Source: Intestinibacillus sp050255995 (lineage in GTDB: Bacteria > Bacillota > Clostridia > Oscillospirales > Butyricicoccaceae). Taken from it: a DNA stretch of 27,063 nucleotides. Every line of letters begins with the position of its first letter. The stretch's first letter is position 1. Under the pieces are notes generated by a model. That model ran no database searches. It saw nothing but the letters and a program-made list of their open reading frames with translations, and was not told the origin of the DNA. Positions 15,362 to 21,603 of the stretch are shown one piece after another. The stretch is from the NCBI GenBank assembly GCA_050255995.1, contig JBFWIM010000014.1, positions 1 through 27,063 on the forward strand, given 5' to 3'. Position numbers and translations under genes: made by a program.

Positions 15362-15390
15362 TTGACAAAAATATCCTGCCGCGCTATTAT
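15362..15390 (+). promoter_or_regulatory. Promoter of the zinc-binding lipoprotein gene
   Basis: Perfect TTGACA (15362-15367), a 17-bp spacer and TATTAT (15385-15390). It is followed at once by the dyad 15393-15415, so a bound repressor would cover the start site. Confidence 0.85.
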
Positions 15391-15392
15391 AA

Positions 15393-15415
15393 ATGCAAAT
15401 GAGAACCATTTGCAT
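15393..15415. promoter_or_regulatory. Operator-like dyad 2 (Zur/Fur-like) at the znuA start site
   Basis: ATGCAAATG and CATTTGCAT form a perfect 9-bp inverted repeat around AGAAC, directly downstream of the -10 box. Given the zinc-transport gene it controls, zinc-dependent repression by a Zur-type protein is the best guess; the exact motif is not one I can assign with certainty. Confidence 0.68.
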
Positions 15416-15438
15416 CTAGATTTTTGGAGGTCATTGAT

Positions 15439-16401
15439 ATGTTAAAAAAATGGGTCGCTATGCTGTTATGCCTGATCGCTGTTGCAAGCTCTTCCGCGTG
15501 CAGCAGCAATAACAGTACGGCGGATAATCTGGAAGAGGGCAGTACGTCAAGCGGCAGCGCCAAGCCGGCAAATTCGCCGGAAGGAAGCAAGCTCAAAGTT
15601 TCCGTCACCTTTGATGCAATGAAAGAATTTGTCGCAGCTGTCGGCAAAGACAAGGTAGAAATTTTAACGATTATACCTACCGGCATAGAACCGCATGATT
15701 TTGAGCCCAAGGCACAGGATCTTGTCGGCCTTAGCAAGGCGCAGGTTTTTGTCTACAGCGGGCTGGGAATGGAGGCCTGGGTAGAGAATGCGATTTCGGC
15801 AGCCGAAAATGCAGCACTGATTACCGTGGAAGCATCTAAGGGCGCTGACGCAATTGTGAACACGGAGGCTGAGGAGATCGAAGAACACGGGCAATACGAT
15901 CCCCACATCTGGCTCAGCTTAAAAGGCGCGGAGCTTGAAGTGAAGAACATTAAAGACGGGCTTGTCCAGGCGGATCCGTCAAATAAGGATTATTACGAAA
16001 AAAACTGCAATGATTTCATTGCTCAATTGGAGAACCTTTATAACGAATATAATGACCGTTTTAAATCCGTTCCGAAAAAGAGTTTTGTAACTGGCCACGC
16101 TGCCTTCGGATACCTCTGTCGGGATTTTGGCTTAGCGCAAAATAGTGTTGAGGATACTTTTGCTGAGGGTGAGCCTACCGCGCAACAATTGTCCGAGCTC
16201 ATAGAATATTGCAAAGAAAATAACGTAACAACCATTTTTGCCGAAGAAATGGCAAGTCCCGACGTTTCTCAAACGCTGGCAAATGAAGTCGGCGCAAAAG
16301 TGGAAACAGCATACACGATTGAAAGTGCCGAGGACGATATGACGTATCTGGAGCGAATGACGAGTAATTTGTCTAAAATTTACGATAGCTTGACCAAATA
16401 G
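15439..16401 (+). CDS. znuA: Zinc ABC transporter substrate-binding lipoprotein (ZnuA-like)
   Basis: The 320-residue product is a cluster A-I metal-binding lipoprotein. A signal peptide (residues 1-20, KKWVAMLLCLIAVASSSA) ends at the lipidated Cys21, and a Ser/Asn-rich linker follows to about residue 50. Metal ligands expected in this family are seen as His86 (GIEPHDFEP), His156 (DPHIW) and His220 (TGHAAFGY), with an acidic residue in AEEMASPD (Glu270 or Asp275). The loop EEIEEHGQYD before DPHIW is a short version of the acidic, His-rich loop of zinc-specific members. This makes zinc more likely than manganese. TTGGAGG stands 8 nt before the ATG at 15439. Permease and ATPase genes, usually adjacent, are absent. 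Its codon use is more AT-rich than that of the flanking genes. Confidence 0.9.
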   Translation: MLKKWVAMLLCLIAVASSSACSSNNSTADNLEEGSTSSGSAKPANSPEGSKLKVSVTFDAMKEFVAAVGKDKVEILTIIPTGIEPHDFEPKAQDLVGLSKAQVFVYSGLGMEAWVENAISAAENAALITVEASKGADAIVNTEAEEIEEHGQYDPHIWLSLKGAELEVKNIKDGLVQADPSNKDYYEKNCNDFIAQLENLYNEYNDRFKSVPKKSFVTGHAAFGYLCRDFGLAQNSVEDTFAEGEPTAQQLSELIEYCKENNVTTIFAEEMASPDVSQTLANEVGAKVETAYTIESAEDDMTYLERMTSNLSKIYDSLTK

Positions 16402-16451
16402 GAGATTTCACATCTTCCCTTTTGCATGGCATACCAATAAGGAGTTGGATT

Positions 16452-16745
16452 ATGTATCAGGATAAAATCCTCATTTGCAAGGACTGTGGTAAGGAATTTG
16501 TGTGGACTGCAGGCGAACAGGAATTTTTCGCCGAAAAAGGCTTCACCAACGAACCCAAAAGGTGTAAAGAATGCAGAGAAGCCAACAAAAAGGGCGGCAT
16601 TTCGCACCGGCCGCCCCGCGAAATGTACGACGCTGTTTGCGCAAAATGTGGAAAGCCCTGCAAGATTCCCTTTAGGCCGTCCGATGACCGTCCCGTTTAT
16701 TGCAGTGAATGTTTTTCAAAGATGAAAGAAGCCACTGCAAGATAA
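16452..16745 (+). CDS. Small zinc-ribbon protein
   Basis: The 97-residue protein has four CxxC pairs: CKDC near residue 9, CKEC near 40, CAKC near 59 and CSEC near 80. They are arranged as two zinc ribbons around conserved stretches GKEFVWTAGEQEFFAEKGF and GKPCKIPFRPSDDRPVYCSE. Proteins of this form are widespread in Clostridia and other anaerobes as zinc-ribbon domain proteins of unknown role, perhaps in nucleic-acid or protein binding. AAGGAG (16439-16444) is 7 nt before the ATG at 16452; an earlier in-frame ATG at 16422 lacks such a site. It follows the zinc-binding lipoprotein gene by 50 bp with no terminator between, so it is probably co-transcribed and may be part of the same zinc response. 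Confidence 0.82.
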   Translation: MYQDKILICKDCGKEFVWTAGEQEFFAEKGFTNEPKRCKECREANKKGGISHRPPREMYDAVCAKCGKPCKIPFRPSDDRPVYCSECFSKMKEATAR

Positions 16746-16850
16746 GGGTTCTGATTACGTCGCTGTTGTCCCGATACGCCACGCCTTTCACCGTTTCCTT
16801 AATCACAACCTGCGGTGTGTTTCGGATCCCTTTTGTCTACGCATATAAAA
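16746..16850 (-). other. Gene-free stretch with a short minus-strand frame remnant
   Basis: Between the zinc-ribbon gene and the methyltransferase (16746-17068) there is no intact gene. On the minus strand GGAGG and an ATG stand at about 16856-16842, but that frame stops after 13 codons. A different frame reads TPQVVIKETVKGVAYRDNSD without a start codon, which looks like a gene fragment of unknown family. The rest of the stretch holds a terminator and the next promoter. Confidence 0.3.
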
Positions 16851-16851
16851 T

Positions 16852-16895
16852 CCTCCTGTCATAGTTTTGATTCTGTGACAGGAGGTCTCTTTTTC
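16852..16895 (+). terminator. Terminator behind the zinc-ribbon gene
   Basis: CCTCCTGTCA (16852-16861) and TGACAGGAGG (16876-16885) make a perfect 10-bp stem with a 14-nt loop, followed by TCTCTTTTTC. It would end the znuA-zinc-ribbon transcript about 100 bp after its last stop codon. Confidence 0.8.
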
Positions 16896-16963
16896 GGTAT
16901 GTTTGTTTTCACAGTCCTGTACAACTCAGGTTATACCGCTGCTGTTTTGTTTTTGGTACTTCT

Positions 16964-16990
16964 TGACAAACGGCAAATTGGTGCTATACT
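16964..16990 (+). promoter_or_regulatory. Promoter of the methyltransferase gene
   Basis: TTGACA (16964-16969) and TATACT (16985-16990) are both good, but the spacer is only 15 bp. A short spacer can lower basal activity. An operator-like dyad follows directly. Confidence 0.62.
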
Positions 16991-16991
16991 T

Positions 16992-17011
16992 TAGTTATCG
17001 CAGGCTAACTA
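16992..17011. promoter_or_regulatory. Operator-like dyad TAGTTA-N8-TAACTA
   Basis: TAGTTA (16992-16997) and TAACTA (17006-17011) form an inverted repeat just behind the -10 box. TTAG...CTAA half-sites recall DtxR/IdeR-type metal-regulator boxes, which suggests metal control, but this is only a resemblance. Confidence 0.45.
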
Positions 17012-17068
17012 TCTGATAAAATTATATAAAAACTATGATTGAACGTCCATACTGCAGGGAGTACTAAA

Positions 17069-17875
17069 ATGATGAAACAGAAAATTAATTTATCGGGCGT
17101 CAGTGAAACCATGTTGGTTCCTGTCTATGCCAGAGCATTGGAAAGCAGAAAGAAAAAGCCTGCCTTCTATGATGAAACCGCAATTCATGTGATTGATTCT
17201 CTTGATTATGATTTTAAAAAGCATGGTACCAGCAAAATGAATATGTGGGGATGCGCTGCCCGAACTATTATTTTTGACAGAGAGGTTTCAGCCTACATAC
17301 AAAAACATCCTGAATGTAGCATTATTAATATGGCTTGCGGACTGGATGATCGGTTTCGGCGTGTAGATAACGGTGCCATTGCATGGTACAATATTGATTT
17401 TGAAAACGTTATGGCAATCAGAAGAAAAATAATACCCTCACATGACAGGGTCCTTGATATTTCCTCTTCCGTTTTAGATTTTACATGGATTGAGCAAATA
17501 AAAAACAGAAAACATGTTTTAGTGATTGCGGAAGGGCTGCTGATGTATCTTAAAGAGAAGGAAGTACAAACTCTGTTCGAAAAGATCTCTGCATCCTTTG
17601 AACATAGTACGCTTTTGTGCGAGTTGATGAGTACTTGGTTGGTAGACAATCAAAAAATGCACGATACGATTAAAAAGACCACTGCGGTATTTCAATGGGG
17701 CATTCGGGCTACCGAGGATTTCACCAAGCTCTGCCCCATGTATAAAATGACAGAAGATTTTAATCTCACTGATACCATGAAAATGTTTTCTCCTGTCTTC
17801 ATATCGCTTATCGCTCCCATGCTTCGCCCTCATAATAATAGAATTGGTCGTTTTGAAAAACTATTTAACATGTAA
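17069..17875 (+). CDS. SAM-dependent methyltransferase, Ppm1/Tcmp type
   Basis: The 268-residue protein is a class I methyltransferase of the leucine carboxyl methyltransferase-like (Ppm1/Tcmp) family. The SAM-binding motif I is IINMACGLDDRF (85-96), a form of the family's LGCGLDxR. The acidic second strand is WYNIDFENV (Asp110), and EGLLMYL (from about 165) is the conserved post-motif segment. Such enzymes methylate carboxyl or hydroxyl oxygens of small molecules; the substrate is unknown. I use the ATG at 17069 with GCAGGGAG 7 nt upstream; a second ATG follows directly. The gene stands alone, with its own promoter and dyad. Its AT-rich codon use differs from the chromosomal flanks and suggests acquisition by transfer. 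Confidence 0.85.
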   Translation: MMKQKINLSGVSETMLVPVYARALESRKKKPAFYDETAIHVIDSLDYDFKKHGTSKMNMWGCAARTIIFDREVSAYIQKHPECSIINMACGLDDRFRRVDNGAIAWYNIDFENVMAIRRKIIPSHDRVLDISSSVLDFTWIEQIKNRKHVLVIAEGLLMYLKEKEVQTLFEKISASFEHSTLLCELMSTWLVDNQKMHDTIKKTTAVFQWGIRATEDFTKLCPMYKMTEDFNLTDTMKMFSPVFISLIAPMLRPHNNRIGRFEKLFNM

Positions 17876-18349
17876 TATTTTCGGCGTATTGCGTCGCTTG
17901 GTTTTGATGATTGTCGCTTCGTATCTTAGTTGCCGCCTGCGCTTGTCAAAATGAGCATACCAGAATATTTTTACCAGACTGGTAAACGCCGTAATTTGTT
18001 TATAAAATAAGAAAGCTGATAAATTGCTGATTATCCATAGGGAATTATCCGGGGTCAGTCCGGTTTTCTGTTAGCTGAAAAGCTACGCACAGAGCAGGAA
18101 GCAGCCTGGGCTTCAAATTACCCTATATCGAGAGGCTGTTCGCGAATCTGTTAACACCGTGTTAAAGCATACGGCAATCATCAGCTCCATGGCGCATCAT
18201 AATCAAGGAAACAGTTTACGTTTGGAGCAGATGTCCCTTGGCCCATCGGCACGCAGGATCTGAGTTATGCCATGTACTTCAACAGCAATTCTGCTGCCAT
18301 TCACGCACCGTTAAACGCGTGGTTTTGTGATCGGCGCTGCGGATTCCCC
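17876..18349. other. Gene-free stretch with decayed sequence
   Basis: No intact gene is seen between the methyltransferase and the MocR regulator. A dyad, TTTACCAGACTGGTAAA, lies near 17970-17986 and could be an operator. Around 18215-18330 one plus frame reads TFGADVPWPIGTQDLSYAMY and continues NSNSAAIHAPL. This has a composition like real protein and may be a fragment, but the family is not identified. All frames are otherwise broken by stops. Confidence 0.45.
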
Positions 18350-18404
18350 TTGACTTTCCCCCGCAGATACGTTAGGCTATTGGCATACGCCAATAGCCTT
18401 TTTT
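18350..18404 (+). promoter_or_regulatory. MocR upstream element: -35 box and perfect 10-bp hairpin
   Basis: TTGACT (18350-18355) has a possible weak -10 TAGGCT (18373-18378) at 17 bp. GGCTATTGGC (18375-18384) and GCCAATAGCC (18389-18398) form a perfect inverted repeat with loop ATAC, followed by six T. It is either an operator covering the start site, which suits an autoregulated MocR dimer, or a terminator protecting the gene from upstream transcripts. Confidence 0.6.
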
Positions 18405-18437
18405 CATCATATTCCCCATGCCAGATCGGAGGCCGCC

Positions 18438-19847
18438 ATGCTGACTTATATCCTGAATCCGCACGCCAAAACACCGCTTTATGAACAGCTCTATACCGCT
18501 ATCCGGCAGGATATTGTATCCGGTATGCTGAGAAGCGGAGAAAAGCTGCCCTCCAAACGCAAACTGGCCACACACCTCAAAATCAGTCCGGTGACCGTTG
18601 AGACCGCCTACGGGCAGCTCCTTGCCGAAGGTTACATCGCCTCGCAGCCCAAGCGCGGTTATTACGCCGCGGCGCTCGAAGCGCTGGCGCCGCAAGCGTC
18701 TCGTCCTGCGCCGGATGCGCCCCCTGCTGTCCCGGACGCGGATTCGGACGACGGCTGCCGCTACGATCTGCGCACGAACATCGTGGACACGGACTGCTTC
18801 CCGTTTTCCATCTGGGCCAAACTGCTGCGGGAAACACTGACCGAGCAATCGAGCAGTCTGCTGCACGCGACCGCACCGCAGGGCGTGCCCGCACTCCGGG
18901 AGGAAATCTGCCGCTATCTGTACAGCTTCCGCGGCATCACGGCCGACCCGTCGCAAATCATCGTCGGAGCGGGCTCGGAATATCTGGTCGGTCTGCTGAT
19001 TCAGCTTTTGGGGCGCGACAAAACCTACGCGCTTGAAGATCCCGGCTATCCCAAGCTGTACCGGATTTTTGAAGCGGGCGGCGCGCGTGTGCAGCCTGTC
19101 CCGCTGGATGGCGACGGCCTGCGCGAGGACCGGCTGCGCGAGCTGTCGCCGGATGTGGTCTATCTGACGCCCTCGCACCACTTCCCGCTCGGTGTGGTCA
19201 TGCCGGCGGCGCGGCGGCTCGCACTGCTGCGCTGGGTCGAAGAGGACGAAAACCGCTACCTGATCGAGGACGACTATGACAGCGAATTCCGCTATGCCTC
19301 GCGCCCGATTCCGGCGCTCAAAGGGCTTGACCATGCCGATCGCGTCATTTACCTCAACACCTTTGCCAAGAGCCTCGCTCCCTCGCTGCGTATCGGTTAC
19401 GTTGTGCTGCCCCGGCCGCTGGCGCGGAGCTTCCGTGAAAAGCTTGGCTTTTATTCCTCCACCGTGCCGAGTTTTGAACAGTTTACGCTTGCCAAATTCC
19501 TGCGCTCCGGCAGCTTTGAACGGCATGTCAGCCGCAGCCGCAACCTGTATAAAGTCCGGCGGGACGCGTTGACCCATGCGGTCGGGAGCAGCCCGCTCGG
19601 CGCGTTTGTTCGGCTGTCCGGCTCAGAGGCCGGGCTGCACCTTCTGGCGCGCGTGGAAAACGGCATGGACGAGCATACGCTCGTTCTGCGCGCACGGCAA
19701 GCCGGCGTGCGGCTGTATGGCCTTTCCGGACATTACTTCCGCGCTCCCTACCCAAAAGCAACGGTTCTGCTCGGGTACGCCGGCATCCCCATGGAGCAGA
19801 TCCCGGCAGCGGTGCAGGCGCTGTGCGCCGCCTGGCGCGCTGAATAA
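18438..19847 (+). CDS. MocR-type transcription regulator (GntR HTH fused to aminotransferase domain)
   Basis: The 469-residue protein has an N-terminal GntR winged helix (about 5-75: KTPLYEQLYTAIRQDI, SGEKLPSKRKLATHL, SPVTVETAYGQLLAEGYI). A Pro/Ala/Asp linker (85-106) follows, and then a fold-type I aminotransferase-like domain. The PLP-binding lysine is in NTFAKSLAPSLRIGY (Lys311), with the cofactor-contacting IEDDYDSEFRY at 276-286. MocR proteins such as PdxR and GabR use PLP or its adduct with an amino compound as effector, and often control vitamin B6 or amino-acid genes; the target here is unknown. CGGAGG is 5 nt before the ATG. The 73-bp repeat lies in its first codons. Its stop is only 4 bp from that of the convergent GH3 gene. 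Confidence 0.92.
   Translation: MLTYILNPHAKTPLYEQLYTAIRQDIVSGMLRSGEKLPSKRKLATHLKISPVTVETAYGQLLAEGYIASQPKRGYYAAALEALAPQASRPAPDAPPAVPDADSDDGCRYDLRTNIVDTDCFPFSIWAKLLRETLTEQSSSLLHATAPQGVPALREEICRYLYSFRGITADPSQIIVGAGSEYLVGLLIQLLGRDKTYALEDPGYPKLYRIFEAGGARVQPVPLDGDGLREDRLRELSPDVVYLTPSHHFPLGVVMPAARRLALLRWVEEDENRYLIEDDYDSEFRYASRPIPALKGLDHADRVIYLNTFAKSLAPSLRIGYVVLPRPLARSFREKLGFYSSTVPSFEQFTLAKFLRSGSFERHVSRSRNLYKVRRDALTHAVGSSPLGAFVRLSGSEAGLHLLARVENGMDEHTLVLRARQAGVRLYGLSGHYFRAPYPKATVLLGYAGIPMEQIPAAVQALCAAWRAE
18449..18521 (+). repeat. Right copy of the 73-bp direct repeat, inside the MocR gene
   Basis: This is the intact-gene copy of the sequence at 14941-15013. It encodes residues 5-28 of the regulator. 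Both copies have the same orientation and bracket the AT-rich island. Confidence 0.85.
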
Positions 19848-19851
19848 GGGC

Positions 19852-21027
19852 TCAGTCCAGCAGCCCCAGATCATATTTCCAGCCGAGCACGCGCGCGCAG
19901 GCCGTATCGATCTGCGCTTCCGACAGCGCGCCGTCCTGCACGGCGGCAAGTACGGCAGGATACTGGCTGGCGATGTCGCTGGAAAGCAGCATATCGTTTC
20001 CTGCCTGAATCGCCATCACAGCGGCAGACGCGCCGTTGGTATACTGCACGATCGCGTCCATCGCAAGGTCGTCGGTCAGGCTGACGCCGTCAAATTTAAG
20101 CTGGTCCCGCAGAATGCGGTGCACGGCAGGTGACAATGATGCAGGGCGCTCCGCATCCATGCACTGTACTATGTTGTGGGACATCAGCACGGCCCCTGCG
20201 CCCGCCTGGATTCCGGCCGCAAACGGCAGGAAATCGCTCTGTTCAAATGCTGTAAGCGACCGTTGGTCGATCGCAATGCCGGTATGCGTGTCCGCGTTGT
20301 TGCCATACCCCGGAAAGTGCTTCAGGACTGAGCCGACTCCGCCCGCCTGCGTGGCGCGCACAACCTCGGAGACGTAGGCCATGGTCTGTGCCGCGTTCTT
20401 GCCGAAAGCGCGGGGATAGATATAGTCCGCAGGGTCGGTTGATACGTCACAGACCGGCGCAAAATTCACCGTGATTCCAAGGCCGCGCAGCAGCGCGGCC
20501 TTTTCTGTCGCGTCAGCCGTGACTGCATCCATCCCGCCTTGCCGGTAGAGCTTCTGCGGCGACAGGAACTTTGTCTCCCGGTATTGCCTGTAGCGGCTGA
20601 CGCGGCAGACCGTGCCGCCCTCCTCATCCACGCCGAACAGCATGGGCATGGAAGCGGTTTCCTGGCATTCCATAATCATTTCGCGCAGCGTATCCGGCGT
20701 ACGGTTTTCAAAATCCCGCGCGAACAGGATGTAGCCGCCCGGGCCGTACGCGGCGGCCTGCGCGGCTTCTTCTCCGTCCGGGCAGCGGGCAAAGAAGAGC
20801 TGCCCCACCTTTTGTTCCAGCGTTAAGCTTTCCAGCGCGTCCCTGACGGCCGTTTCCCGTGGGTCAGGCGCGAGTTGTTCCTGTACCGCCGGGGGCGTTT
20901 CCTCCGCCTCCGAATCCGTCTCGTCCGATGCCTGATGCGGCGGCGTGCCAGACCATAGCAAAAATCCTGCCGTGCCAAATGCGCCGAGCGCAAAGCAAAG
21001 GCCGAGCAAAATCACTGTTTTCCTCAT
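19852..21027 (-). CDS. Glycoside hydrolase family 3, beta-N-acetylhexosaminidase-like, membrane-anchored
   Basis: The 391-residue protein has a short basic start and a hydrophobic segment (residues 4-26) that acts as signal or anchor. An acidic Pro-rich linker runs to about 60, followed by a GH3 N-terminal barrel to the end. Family marks are FGVDEEGG (131-138), the GH3 KHFPG motif as KHFPGYG (236-242), the Asp-x-His dyad in NADTHTG (Asp246, His248) characteristic of NagZ-type enzymes, and the nucleophile in SLTDDLAMDAI (Asp319 or Asp320). It should remove beta-linked N-acetylhexosamine from peptidoglycan fragments outside the membrane. Most NagZ proteins read KHFPGHG; Tyr replaces His here. 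AAGGAGGG supports the ATG at 21027. It has its own promoter although peptidoglycan-binding genes lie just upstream. Confidence 0.9.
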   Translation of the reverse strand: MRKTVILLGLCFALGAFGTAGFLLWSGTPPHQASDETDSEAEETPPAVQEQLAPDPRETAVRDALESLTLEQKVGQLFFARCPDGEEAAQAAAYGPGGYILFARDFENRTPDTLREMIMECQETASMPMLFGVDEEGGTVCRVSRYRQYRETKFLSPQKLYRQGGMDAVTADATEKAALLRGLGITVNFAPVCDVSTDPADYIYPRAFGKNAAQTMAYVSEVVRATQAGGVGSVLKHFPGYGNNADTHTGIAIDQRSLTAFEQSDFLPFAAGIQAGAGAVLMSHNIVQCMDAERPASLSPAVHRILRDQLKFDGVSLTDDLAMDAIVQYTNGASAAVMAIQAGNDMLLSSDIASQYPAVLAAVQDGALSEAQIDTACARVLGWKYDLGLLD

Positions 21028-21049
21028 CTCATGCCCTCCTTGTGCCGCT

Positions 21050-21078
21050 ATCATAACACAGGGCGCGCGTTCTGTCAA
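21050..21078 (-). promoter_or_regulatory. Promoter of the GH3 gene
   Basis: On the minus strand TTGACA (21078-21073), a 17-bp spacer and TATGAT (21055-21050) lie about 25 bp before the start codon, so the leader is short. It sits in the 57-bp gap behind the peptidoglycan-binding gene. Confidence 0.8.
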
Positions 21079-21084
21079 AACAGG

Positions 21085-21603
21085 CTATTTGCCATGAATC
21101 GTATGATACAGCTTGGTCAGCGCATTCCACGTTTTATTGTCAAGAACATCGCTTTCCGACAGGCCGCTCAGGCGCTGCACCTTGTGCATCTGATCGATTG
21201 TCGCCGCATCATACACCATGGTGACCGGCACAGCCACTATATTCTTGTAATGCTTGCTCAGCTCCCACAGCATGGCCTGCACCATGCCGATGCCGGCATC
21301 GACGTACCCCTTCTCAATGCGCATCGGTGCGTCCGCAAAAGTCGCAACCGCCAGTGGCTTTTCATGATGCTCCCTTTGCTGGGCATACTGTGAAAAGATC
21401 AGTTTCCACGTATCGTGATCAACCCGTCCTGTTTCCGGCAGGCCGTGCCGCCGCTGCATATGCCGGACGCAATTCGAGGTCTCCGGCCCATAAATTCCGT
21501 CCGGAACAACGCGCGGCAAGGTTGCGTCATACAGGCTAAGATGGTAAAGCGCGTTCTGCAAATCATAGACATGATCCTTCTTCTGCCCCTCGGTATATGT
21601 CAT
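21085..21603 (-). CDS. Protein with two peptidoglycan-binding domains
   Basis: The 172-residue protein consists of two PG_binding_1-like helical repeats, at about 8-72 (VYDLQNALYHLSLYD, PDGIYGPETSNCVRHMQRRHGLPETGRVDHDTW) and about 100-165 (DAGIGMVQAMLWELSKHY, DKQVQ-like MHKVQRLSGLSESDVLDNKTW). No catalytic domain and no signal peptide are seen. The second repeat lacks part of the usual DGxxGPxT turn (VYDAATID). Its start overlaps the preceding stop as ATGA (4 bp), so it is coupled to the SpoIID-domain protein. Lack of a signal peptide in all three cluster members suggests they act inside the mother cell of the sporulating cell or are released by lysis; this is inference. Confidence 0.85.
   Translation of the reverse strand: MTYTEGQKKDHVYDLQNALYHLSLYDATLPRVVPDGIYGPETSNCVRHMQRRHGLPETGRVDHDTWKLIFSQYAQQREHHEKPLAVATFADAPMRIEKGYVDAGIGMVQAMLWELSKHYKNIVAVPVTMVYDAATIDQMHKVQRLSGLSESDVLDNKTWNALTKLYHTIHGK

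Noticed and set aside
18215..18330. Fragment of an L,D-transpeptidase (pattern like YxxYFNxxxAIH)
   Set aside because: The similarity covers only a few residues and lacks the catalytic Cys motif; it is too weak to name.
18372..19577. Long minus-strand open frame opposite the MocR gene
   Set aside because: It is a shadow of a gene with intact HTH and PLP motifs and has no recognisable domain.
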